Assembly (NCBI GenBank): GCA_902798615.1
Contig: CADBXL010000019.1
Location: 1 to 64,000, forward strand
Direction: 5' to 3'
Origin: an uncultured Bacteroidales bacterium
GTDB taxonomy: Bacteria > Bacteroidota > Bacteroidia > Bacteroidales > Bacteroidaceae
DNA length: 64,000 bases
The position numbers and the translations under genes are program-made. The stretch's first letter is position 1; every line of letters starts with the position of its first letter. The notes under the pieces were generated by a model, which was given only the letters and a program-made list of their open reading frames with translations, had not been told where the DNA came from and ran no database searches. Below, in pieces: positions 17,768 through 25,891 of the stretch.

Positions 17768-19732
17768 CTATCCGTTTTCTAAATTCATCTTAACGATATA
17801 CTCATACAACCTCTTATAAAATGGATGCTTTGTAAGAGTATCTACGCTACCAAGAATGATGAGTTTCATCCTTGCTCGGGTGATGGCTACATTCATTCGT
17901 CGTAAATCCCTCAGAAAGCCTATCTGACCCTCATCATTGCTTCTTACGAGAGAGAGGATTATAACGTCGCGTTCCTGTCCCTGAAAGCCGTCAACGGTAT
18001 TAACGGAAATGAGATGACGGTAGGGCTTGAAGAACTCGCGCTTCTTTATCATTCGTCTTAGCAACTGCACCTGTGCCCTGTAAGGCGAAATGATTCCTAC
18101 ATCTATACGCTCGTCAAGAATACGCTGCTTGCCGATTCTTCCATAATACAGTTCAAGATGCTGGAGGGTAAGCTCAGCCTCTGCCTTGTTTATTCTGCCG
18201 AACGACTCCCCAACAAATTCTTCCTTGCTCTCAATATCATCAGGCAGATCATCGGTATTGTACCACGATATAGGGTTATCGTAATCGAGAATTCCGCGGT
18301 ATTTTATCTCTGGAGCCGTCTGGAGCATACCGTTATAGAACTCCCTGCTTGAGAACTGCATAATCTGGTCGTTCATTCTATACTGAACCTTTAGCAAGGT
18401 CACAATCTCTGGCTTGTTCTCCACAATACGTTCCATGAGCGTCTTGCCAAGACCTGCCTTCAAGGCTGCAATACTCTTTACCGTAGGTGGCAACTGCTGA
18501 TGATCTCCTGCAAAGATAACCCTCGACACCTTGCGGATAGGAATCCAGCAAGCAGCCTCAAGAGCCTGTGCAGCCTCATCAATAAACAGGGTCGTGAACT
18601 TCATTCCGTCAAGTACCCTATTGGCCGCTCCTGTAAGCGTACAGGCTATTACACGAGCCTCTTGAAACAGCTCGGCATTGATACGCACTTCAAGTTCGGT
18701 AGCACGACTTTTAAGCCTATCCAACTGCTGATGATAGCTCTCAGAACCACGCTTGCGCTTTGATCTCATCTCACGTATAGCCTTACGGAGCGACCATAGC
18801 TGAGGATATTCCGGATGCCCTTCAAACCTGCGCTCGTAGGTGAAAGAGAGCATCTTATCGTTTACACGAGTAGGATTACCCACACGAAGCACAGGAATAC
18901 CCCTATCTACAAGTTGCTCGCTTATCCAGTCAACCGCCATATTCGATTGGGCACATACCAGCACCTGACTCTCTCGTCTGAGAGTCTCATTTATGGCCTC
19001 AACCAAAGTGGTGGTCTTACCTGTTCCCGGAGGACCATGAACCACCATCACATCCTTTGTCCATAGCACCTCATTAACGGCCTTCTCCTGAGTCTTGTTG
19101 AGCCACGGGAACTGCATCGGCTGGAATTTGAAATGCTCTGCCGGCTGATGCGAATAGAAGAGGTCACGGAGATATGCCAGACGATTGCCTCGGGCGTGCA
19201 TCACACGTTCAAGAGCATCGAACATAAGGCGGTAGGAGGTCTCGTCGAAGGAGAGGGAAACAAACAAAGAAGAGGCTGGGGCCTCTCCCCCCGCCCTCTC
19301 CCGTAGAGAGGGAGCCGATTCGCGAACGGAAGATGCGGATTGTAGTTGCTGAACATAATCATCCTTTGGAAGAGAGACAACCATTCTATCACCATCCACA
19401 AAGCTGACAGTACCTGTGACATTCAGGAATTTCACCTCTACCTTGTCCTTGGCATCTTCCTTTGGAACAGTACGGAAGAAAGCAACAGGTCTGCCATACT
19501 CAAAGTTATGTTCTATGTCCTGATCCTCTGTGCGGAATATCTCGACACATATCTGATTAAGGGAGTTATAGAACGATTTCCCCACACGGACATTAGCCCA
19601 TGCGTCGCCACGCTTCACCTTTCGGCGAATGCCTAAAGCCTCCGTCTGCTGCTGATAAGCCTGTTTCTCTGTGTTATACTCCATTTTCAGCAACAAATGT
19701 TGCTGCATGAGTTGTTGTAGGGCTGTTGCCAT
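17768..19732 (-). CDS. SF1 DNA/RNA helicase of the IGHMBP2/Dna2-like type
   Basis: 654 aa. Walker A GPPGTGKTT is at residues 233-241, then CAQSNMAVDW (motif Ia), FIDEAAQA (motif II), FAGDHQQLPP (III), QYRMN (IV), VDGFQGQERDVIILS (V) and VAITRARMKLIILG (VI), a complete UPF1-like superfamily 1 set. It unwinds nucleic acids; the substrate is unknown. Residues about 133-156 (VRESAPSLRERAGGEAPAS) are encoded by a GC-rich REP-like repeat inserted in frame within the N-terminal region, before the ATPase core. The repeat is the same family as the intergenic copies at 48.3 kb. No frameshift results, so the protein probably tolerates the insert. Confidence 0.88.
   Translation of the reverse strand: MATALQQLMQQHLLLKMEYNTEKQAYQQQTEALGIRRKVKRGDAWANVRVGKSFYNSLNQICVEIFRTEDQDIEHNFEYGRPVAFFRTVPKEDAKDKVEVKFLNVTGTVSFVDGDRMVVSLPKDDYVQQLQSASSVRESAPSLRERAGGEAPASSLFVSLSFDETSYRLMFDALERVMHARGNRLAYLRDLFYSHQPAEHFKFQPMQFPWLNKTQEKAVNEVLWTKDVMVVHGPPGTGKTTTLVEAINETLRRESQVLVCAQSNMAVDWISEQLVDRGIPVLRVGNPTRVNDKMLSFTYERRFEGHPEYPQLWSLRKAIREMRSKRKRGSESYHQQLDRLKSRATELEVRINAELFQEARVIACTLTGAANRVLDGMKFTTLFIDEAAQALEAACWIPIRKVSRVIFAGDHQQLPPTVKSIAALKAGLGKTLMERIVENKPEIVTLLKVQYRMNDQIMQFSSREFYNGMLQTAPEIKYRGILDYDNPISWYNTDDLPDDIESKEEFVGESFGRINKAEAELTLQHLELYYGRIGKQRILDERIDVGIISPYRAQVQLLRRMIKKREFFKPYRHLISVNTVDGFQGQERDVIILSLVRSNDEGQIGFLRDLRRMNVAITRARMKLIILGSVDTLTKHPFYKRLYEYIVKMNLENG
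19266..19335. repeat. REP-like repeat inside the helicase gene
   Basis: GGGGCCTCTCCCCCCGCCCT then CTCCCGTAGAGAGGGAGCCG matches the intergenic copies at 48259-48302 and 48367-48409. It keeps the helicase frame open. Confidence 0.8.
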
Positions 19733-19797
19733 GTTATTTTAAAAGTGTAAAGTAGAAAGTGTAAAGTGTAATGTAGTTACATTCTCTACTTTCAAAA

Positions 19798-20553
19798 CTA
19801 TAGTTTTATCGTTAATGTTTCCTTATCAAAAACCACTCCCGGGCGTTCTACGAATCGGGAAATTACGCCTTTTTCTGCAAGTTCACGAGGTGTGCCGATA
19901 TGCAAACAGCCATCACCCATCACCCAACATGAATCTGCCATCTGAATAGCTATCTCCACATCGTGCGTTGAGAGGAAAACGGTCTTCTGCATATCATGAC
20001 AGAGGCTGAGGAGAAGTTGCATAGTCTCTACCTTTGAAGGGAAATCAAGAAAGGCGGTAGGTTCGTCAAGATAGATTACAGGAGTCTGTTGTGCGAGAGC
20101 CTTGGCAATCATCACTTTCTGGCGCTCACCATCACTAAGGGTATCTACCATACGGTCAGCCAAAGCCGTGATTCCAACCTTCTCCATAGCCTCACATACT
20201 ATCTCTCGGTCATCATCATTCATACCACCCCAGAAGCCTGTGTATGGCATTCTGCCCATTGACACAAGATCGCGCGCGTTCATATACTCCATCTTTGAGC
20301 GTTCCGTAAGCACCACACCAATAAGACGTGCACGCTCCTGTGGCGTGAAATCGTCAAGTTCACGACCGTTGTATGTGATACTTCCTGCAAGGGCAGGTTG
20401 AAAGGCAGAGAGAGTGCGTAGAAGGGTTGATTTACCGGCACCATTAGCACCAAGCAGACAAGTAAGTTGCCCGCTATTCAGTTTTGCGTTGATGCCGTCA
20501 GCCACAATCACGCTACCATAACCTATTGATATGTTGTCGAGTGAGATGGTCAT
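19798..20553 (-). CDS. ABC transporter ATPase, FepC/BtuD (iron/cobalamin) type
   Basis: 251 aa. Walker A LLGANGAGKST at residues 33-43, signature LSDGERQKVMIAKALAQ, Walker B PVIYLDEPTAFLD and switch His in STHDVEIA are all intact. The overall sequence is closest in type to ATPases of iron-siderophore, haem and cobalamin importers. It would energise an inner-membrane FecCD-type permease, but no permease or binding protein lies nearby in the window; upstream is a tRNA on the other strand. Either partners are encoded elsewhere or the ATPase has been separated from them. Its promoter is 127 bp upstream. Confidence 0.85.
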   Translation of the reverse strand: MTISLDNISIGYGSVIVADGINAKLNSGQLTCLLGANGAGKSTLLRTLSAFQPALAGSITYNGRELDDFTPQERARLIGVVLTERSKMEYMNARDLVSMGRMPYTGFWGGMNDDDREIVCEAMEKVGITALADRMVDTLSDGERQKVMIAKALAQQTPVIYLDEPTAFLDFPSKVETMQLLLSLCHDMQKTVFLSTHDVEIAIQMADSCWVMGDGCLHIGTPRELAEKGVISRFVERPGVVFDKETLTIKL

Positions 20554-20679
20554 AACTGATTATAAAATTAAAAAGTATAAATTAAAAAGTAAAAAGTATG
20601 GTTACATTTTCTCAAATTAGCATGATTTGTCACTTTTTACTTTTAACTTTTTATTTTTTACTTTTCCTATTTACCGATG

Positions 20680-20711
20680 CAAAAGTACACCAAAAAAATG
20701 GAAAAAGCAAA
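20680..20711 (-). promoter_or_regulatory. Promoter of the ABC ATPase gene
   Basis: Reverse strand TTTG (20708-20711), 20 bp, then TACTTTTG (20680-20687). Arranged divergently to the tRNA promoter. Confidence 0.7.
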
Positions 20712-20728
20712 AATAATTACTTTTTCTT

Positions 20729-20759
20729 TTTGAAATCTCACATATTCTAATTATCTTTG
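20729..20759 (+). promoter_or_regulatory. Promoter of tRNA-Arg
   Basis: TTTG at 20729-20732, 19 bp, then TATCTTTG at 20752-20759, 15 bp before the tRNA. Confidence 0.8.
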
Positions 20760-20774
20760 CACTCTGAAAAATGG

Positions 20775-20846
20775 GGCTTGATAGTTCAATGGATAGAACA
20801 ACTCTCTCCTAAAGAGTAGATCCGGGTTCGATTCCCGGTCGGGCTA
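20775..20846 (+). tRNA. tRNA-Arg (anticodon CCU)
   Basis: 72 nt. Acceptor GGCTTGA pairs with TCGGGCT (G-U pairs allowed), D stem GTTC/GAAC, anticodon stem ACTCT/AGAGT with loop CTCCTAA giving anticodon CCU, and T arm CCGGG-TTCGATT-CCCGG. CCA is not encoded, as usual in this phylum. It decodes AGG. Confidence 0.93.
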
Positions 20847-20932
20847 CGATAAAAAGTGTAAAGTTGAAAGTAGAAAGTGTAAGGTAGATAGCACTAAACA
20901 CTCAGCAATAAATACCTAAATAGAGACAAACA

Positions 20933-21658
20933 ATGAAAGACTACACTGTTTACAAAGATCTTTCTCTAAGAGAGGCAAGTATTCTGAGAATATATGAAAT
21001 GGCTGTTTGTCTGTGTGACGAATATGTCAAGAAAGTACGTAGTGGTGAAGGAACACCACGCGATCTTGTTCATGCAGCATGGATATACCGCAAGTATATC
21101 TATTGCCTTGACAGGTCATACTACTTTATAAGCCAGTGTGCTTTCCTCGGTTCAAAGGGAAATCTCATCCCTGCGGGCAAGGCTGTGATACAGATGTTCA
21201 AAGATATTCTCTCTTCTGCCAGTACAAACCGCAAGACTATCAAAAGCGTGTTGAAAGGCGGATGGGCATATCAGCTTATGGATAACTCTATCGGTAGGGT
21301 TGTATGGAACGACGAGTTCAAGAAGAGCGTGGCAAAGGAGATGTATGACTTCACACATTCTGCCGATCTCCTTGATGCCGGCTACTCGCATTTCTCTACC
21401 CGTAAGGATGCGCGTGTTGATGATCGCGGACAGATTGTAGTGATAGAATTCATTGCCTACGATCACGATCCTATCATCACATTTGCCATTGCCGATGCTA
21501 TGGGCAACCTGCAATATCAGCACCCTATTGACTTTACCACCTATCGCCCTATCATTTTGAATGAACTTCGCGATGTTCATTTCCGTTGGCATGATGCCTC
21601 TGAGGAGCAGGCAGAAAAATACTGGCAAGTACGCATGACCACAGAAGAGAAAGAATAA
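20933..21658 (+). CDS. Conserved-looking cytoplasmic protein of unknown function
   Basis: 241 aa, no signal peptide or membrane segment. The N-terminal half is helical (LREASILRIYEMAVCLCDEY, then VHAAWIYRKYIYCLDRSYYF); the C-terminal half contains DRGQIVVIEFIAYDHDPIITF. I do not recognise a family. Coding is secure from length, a clear start 86 bp after the tRNA and a terminator right after the stop. With no separate promoter visible it may be read through from the tRNA promoter. Confidence 0.75.
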   Translation: MKDYTVYKDLSLREASILRIYEMAVCLCDEYVKKVRSGEGTPRDLVHAAWIYRKYIYCLDRSYYFISQCAFLGSKGNLIPAGKAVIQMFKDILSSASTNRKTIKSVLKGGWAYQLMDNSIGRVVWNDEFKKSVAKEMYDFTHSADLLDAGYSHFSTRKDARVDDRGQIVVIEFIAYDHDPIITFAIADAMGNLQYQHPIDFTTYRPIILNELRDVHFRWHDASEEQAEKYWQVRMTTEEKE

Positions 21659-21684
21659 CGGCTGTAAATATCAATTACAATATT

Positions 21685-21717
21685 GAGCATTCTCCAAACA
21701 AGAATGCTCTTTTTTTG
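21685..21717 (+). terminator. Terminator after the 241-aa gene
   Basis: GAGCATTCT...AGAATGCTC stem followed by eight T. Confidence 0.85.
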
Positions 21718-21781
21718 TCAGAAATTTGGATATATAGTGAATTAGTAAAATCCGGATACATATATATTTTAACCTGAATTA

Positions 21782-22681
21782 TTCATAGTCCCACCCAACA
21801 GAGCATATCCAGAGAGGGGTGCTATGTCTGAAATGAGATACGCTTACACTAAAATCCTTATTGTTACCTGTTACTTGTTACTGCAAGGTTAGACAACCTT
21901 TCAAGTATGATGTCAACGAATGCAGTATAATAACAACTACAAACTGTAAACAAAATCAGGACATCCCGGAAAACGTGTCGGTAACAGGTAACGGGTAACA
22001 ATAAGAAAAATAGTGTAAACTGCTGCCTATATTTTTATTTTCTATATATAATAAGGTATATAAACTCCTTAGAATAATTCCGTAAAATTTTTGGCCATGC
22101 ACTATAATCCTTATTGTTACCCGTTACCTGTTACTGGCCGAGATTTTCACTTACCTGTTGAACAAGAATATATTATTGTAAACTAAAGATAATGAGGCTG
22201 TTATGTACAAAATAGAGGATAGAATATAGGCGGCTGACAGTCTCAACAACATAACAATAAGCATTAATTTCTGGCTGATTCACCTTGTTCAGTATGCTTG
22301 AAAAACGCGAAAAAGCTCCGGTAACAATAATTCCGTTATTTTCAATAGCAATCACAATATGTACATTATCCTTCGAAAAAACGTGAAAACCATTCCAAAA
22401 GCCATCCCAAGAATTAATACTGGCTTCAATGAGATTCTGCGAGAACTTCCAACTCCCTCCAATGCAGGTCCGTTGCAGGTCCGTTGTAAATCCGTTATAG
22501 GTCCGTTCATCCTATAGTCTCAAGAGCGAAGGCAGAACGAAGCCAGAGCGAAGGCACAGCAAGCGAAAATCACGACCGGTAACAGGTAACAAGTAACAAT
22601 AAGGAAATTAGTGTAAGTGCATCTCATTTCAAACATAGCAACCCCGTCTGGATATGCTCTGTTGGGGTAGGACTATGAAAA
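21782..22681. repeat. 900-bp inverted-repeat locus B with private GTTACCTGTTAC motif and 11-mer array
   Basis: Outer arms of about 100 bp (21782-21893 and 22577-22681) are reverse complements, sharing AACAGAGCATATCCAGA and TGAAATGAGAT. A motif CCTTATTGTTACCTGTTAC occurs four times in alternating orientation (about 21857, 21980, 22103, 22577). An 11-mer array lies inside: GGTCCGTT units at 22468-22510, then AGAGCGAAGGC / AGAACGAAGCC units to 22560. No convincing gene is present; a 60-codon reverse reading frame at 22173-22355 lacks support. Confidence 0.8.
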
Positions 22682-22689
22682 TTCAAGTT

Positions 22690-23230
22690 ATAATAAAAAA
22701 TATTACTGTCCGATAAACCTCTGTAACTTACCTTCCATCAAGAAATTGAATCTTTGTAAGCCTATGAATAATACAAAAACAATAAAAACCCCTTAATTAT
22801 TTCTTTTTTCTGGTAAGCCCTTGGGCTTCCCGAAAAAACAAATCCACATATCAGGCCTACGGCTAGACATTAAGGTGAAAAACAGGAAAAAGCATATAAC
22901 CATCAGCGTAAGGTTGTGATTGGCTTTTTTATGTTTTTTCATTTATGTTCCAACCCTTGCAGAGGGGAATGAGACCCCTTTCTGTCCTGCGGACATCTTT
23001 GCCTTCCTCCTTCGGAACGGCGATCTCTTCGACATTCCCCTTAAAGGGGCAAGAAGCTGTCGTCGCGTGGAAATTCTCGTTAGGCCTTTCTGCGCTAGCC
23101 TTCCCTGCCCCTTCACGGGGAAGGGTGCCTGCAAGGCAGGAAGGGGTCTTTACTAAAGGCTTTCAGACAAGCAATACATTATGAAGGCTGAAAGCCTTTT
23201 AGAACATAAATGTTTTTTTCTGGTTTTTGT
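22690..23230. repeat. Gene-free palindrome cluster downstream of GH95
   Basis: Nested palindromes: outer TTCATTTATGTTCC / AGAACATAAATG, then GAGACCCCTTTC...GGAAGGGGTCTTT, then CCCCTTAAAGGGG and CCCTTCACGGGGAAGGG. No credible ORF. Confidence 0.55.
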
Positions 23231-23250
23231 TTTTACCGGACAGCAATAAT

Positions 23251-23290
23251 AAAAAAATGCCGCTTATGGCTGTTTATCCATAAGCGACAT
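23251..23290 (-). terminator. Terminator after GH95
   Basis: Reverse strand GTCGCTTATGG...CCATAAGCGGCA followed by T7, 42 bp after the stop. Confidence 0.8.
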
Positions 23291-23331
23291 TAATATGACA
23301 TCCTTCCGTTTTAGAAGGCTTGGTTAGGTTT

Positions 23332-25866
23332 TTATTTTGTCATAGGGTCCTTCTTATCACCATAGATGACAATCACACGACCTGTCTGCTTGTCAGGACG
23401 CACGTTGTTAAGCTGATAAGAGGTCACCTCGCCGTCTTTCCATTCAAAGTCGATAGTATAGCCACCACGGCATTTAACGCCCTTTACAGAGCCTTGTGCC
23501 TTCCATGCCTCAGGAAGTGCTGGGAGAAGGGTGATCATGGCTCTGTCGCGCTCTACAAGCTCACTCTGTACGAGCATCTCAACCAAACCAGCTGTTCCAC
23601 CGAAGTTACCGTCAATCTGGAAAGGAGCGTGAGCATCAAAGAGGTTAGGATAAGTACCGCCACCTGAACGACGATCCTGACCCTGATAGCCATCAGGAGA
23701 AACATACTTGAGAAGTACGCGATAGAAGTGATATGCATTCTCTGCCTCACGAAGACGAGCCTGAAGATTCACTCTCCAGCCTGTGCTCCAACCTGTGGTC
23801 TTGTCGCCCTTGATCTCAAGAGTGCGCTTGCAGGCAGCAGCAAGTTCAGGTGTACGTGTTGTGGTGATCTGATGACCAGGATAGAGGCCGAACAGATGAC
23901 TCTGATGACGATGCTGTGGGTCTTCATCATCCCAGTCATTCAACCACTCCTGAAGGTTTCCGTTCTTACCTACACGATAAGGAAGGAGGTTCTTGAGGGT
24001 ATTGTTTATCTTCTCGATATATTCATGATCCTCACCGAGGATAACGGCTGCATCACGGGTGTTTGTAAGACATTCGCGAATCATGGCAATGTCGGCAAAT
24101 CCACCATAGAGAGTTGCGCCTACGAAACCAGCAGGAGTCTTATATCTATTCTCTGGAGATGTAGAAGGAGCTGTGATAAGATAGTTTGTGTTAGGGAGCT
24201 GTACGAGCCAGTTCATGCAGAAATCAGCAGCACCCTTTAGGGTTGCATAAACCTGACTGAGATAAGCTTTGCTCATGTTGAAAGAATAGTGATCCCAGAG
24301 GTGAGTGGAAATCCATGCACCACCCATATTCCAGTTTGCCCACATAGGCTCACCACTACCCTCACCTACCGGGTTTGTCATAGCCCAGATATCTGTATTG
24401 TGACCAAGACACCAGCCTTCCTTTATTCCATAGTATTCGTCAGCTGTCTTTACGCCTGTAGCTGGCAGTTTCTGAATAAAGCTGAGCAGAGAGTTATGCA
24501 TCTCAGGGAGGTTACATGTTTCTGCTGGCCAGTAGTTCTCCTCAACGTTGATATTGCTTGTATAGCCAGAAGTCCAAGGTGGGAGTATTGACTCATTCCA
24601 GAGGCCCTGAAGATTTGCAGGAACAGCATTTGTACGAGAACAAGAGATGAGCAGATAACGACCATAGTTGAAGTAGAGCTCCTCAAGGTCAGGATTTACC
24701 ATTGTGCTATCTGTATATTCACGAAGCTGCACATCGGTTGGCTTAGCAGCAATAGAATCAGGTGTTGTACCAAGATCGATACTTACACGGTTGAAGAACT
24801 GCTGATAGTCGTTTACGTGAGTTTCGAGCATAGTGTCGAATGACTTGATAACTGCATTGCTGATACGTGACCTAACGATATTCTCATAATCACGACCGTC
24901 AACTACAGGATCGTACTCACTACCGTTGAAACTTGTAGCATTAGCTATCACGATAAGAGCCTCAGAGCAGTTGCTTATCTTCAGCTCATTATTCTCTGCA
25001 CTTACCTGACCATCCTTGTTTACAACGTGAAGGATTGTGCGGAAATGAATACCACGCTTCTCGTCATACTGGAAACTCTGAGCACCACCAACATAATTAG
25101 GCTTGCTTGTATAAGCACAATAGCCGTCAATAATCATCTCATTACCAACGGTAGAAACTGTATTCTTCAACTGACAGTTATAGCTAAGACGCTTGTTAAG
25201 GAGCTTACCGCCCGTAGCCTTCAAGCGAATAACTATTACAGAGTCAGGAGCAGAAGCAAAATACTCTCGCTGCTCATCCAGACAGTTCATAGTGACAAGT
25301 GCACGTGTAAGGTCAAGAGAGCGTGTATAATCGCCAGGAAGAACCTCGTTAAGACTATGTATAGTCAGAGTACCGAGAGGCTGATAGTTCTGTGAGTAGT
25401 GTCCCTGAATATTCTTCTGAAGTTCCTCTGCACCCTTATAGTCCTCTCTGAAGAGAGCAGCACGGATAGCAGTAAGTGACTCAAAAGGCTTAGCCTTAGG
25501 TTTCTCTTGAATAGCGGCAAGAGAATCAGCCTTTGCCTTAGCTTTAGCTTCCTCCTCCTCGTCAACAAGGAAAGTCTTAAGAGCAGGAGTCTCTGGCTCA
25601 ATATCTTCTGGATTCTGAGTAGCGAAAAGTGTAGAATCTGGTTCACCAGTCCAAAGAGTGATGTCATTAAGAGAAATCTTATCTTCTCCTACACCGCCAT
25701 AAACCATAGCACCCTGAGTGCCATTACCAATAGGAAGAGCCTCTTCAAAGTAAGTTGCAGGGCTCTTGTAATGCAGGAGAGTGGACTGGGCATGAATATA
25801 GCCCCCCATTCCCCCAAGGGGGAGCAAATTAATTAGAATTGCCCCAAGAATACATTTCTTTAGCAT
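23332..25866 (-). CDS. Glycoside hydrolase family 95 (alpha-L-fucosidase or alpha-L-galactosidase)
   Basis: 844 aa. The N-terminal GH95 start (LLHYKSPATYFEEALPIGNG then TQGAMVYGG) is followed by the catalytic barrel with SNINVEENYWPAE, TAPSTSPENRY (general acid Glu) and QIDGNFGGTAG (Asp), equivalent to the catalytic residues of characterised GH95 enzymes. It removes terminal L-fucose or L-galactose; the latter occurs on some xylans. Two oddities: the signal peptide core (NLLPLGGMGGYIHAQ) is encoded by a GC-rich intergenic-type repeat, and residues about 95-130 hold a Lys/Glu/Ala-rich insert (EEEEAKAKAKAD). It follows the esterase gene by 25 bp, so probably one operon. Confidence 0.9.
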   Translation of the reverse strand: MLKKCILGAILINLLPLGGMGGYIHAQSTLLHYKSPATYFEEALPIGNGTQGAMVYGGVGEDKISLNDITLWTGEPDSTLFATQNPEDIEPETPALKTFLVDEEEEAKAKAKADSLAAIQEKPKAKPFESLTAIRAALFREDYKGAEELQKNIQGHYSQNYQPLGTLTIHSLNEVLPGDYTRSLDLTRALVTMNCLDEQREYFASAPDSVIVIRLKATGGKLLNKRLSYNCQLKNTVSTVGNEMIIDGYCAYTSKPNYVGGAQSFQYDEKRGIHFRTILHVVNKDGQVSAENNELKISNCSEALIVIANATSFNGSEYDPVVDGRDYENIVRSRISNAVIKSFDTMLETHVNDYQQFFNRVSIDLGTTPDSIAAKPTDVQLREYTDSTMVNPDLEELYFNYGRYLLISCSRTNAVPANLQGLWNESILPPWTSGYTSNINVEENYWPAETCNLPEMHNSLLSFIQKLPATGVKTADEYYGIKEGWCLGHNTDIWAMTNPVGEGSGEPMWANWNMGGAWISTHLWDHYSFNMSKAYLSQVYATLKGAADFCMNWLVQLPNTNYLITAPSTSPENRYKTPAGFVGATLYGGFADIAMIRECLTNTRDAAVILGEDHEYIEKINNTLKNLLPYRVGKNGNLQEWLNDWDDEDPQHRHQSHLFGLYPGHQITTTRTPELAAACKRTLEIKGDKTTGWSTGWRVNLQARLREAENAYHFYRVLLKYVSPDGYQGQDRRSGGGTYPNLFDAHAPFQIDGNFGGTAGLVEMLVQSELVERDRAMITLLPALPEAWKAQGSVKGVKCRGGYTIDFEWKDGEVTSYQLNNVRPDKQTGRVIVIYGDKKDPMTK
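25800..25830. repeat. REP-like repeat within the GH95 signal sequence
   Basis: CCCCCCATTCCCCCAAGGGG plus GAGCAAATT, a small palindromic relative of the GC-rich intergenic family. Confidence 0.55.
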
Positions 25867-25891
25867 AGTGCTTCAAATTATAAATTACTTA

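Noticed and set aside
19798..20553. Complete iron or cobalamin import operon
   Set aside because: Only the ATPase is present; no permease, binding protein or TonB receptor is nearby.
22173..22355. 60-codon reverse reading frame inside locus B
   Set aside because: No recognisable domain or promoter box, and it lies within a repeat element.
22920..23184. Overlapping 60-80-codon frames in both directions
   Set aside because: Proline/arginine-rich products of GC-rich palindromes, present on both strands at once.
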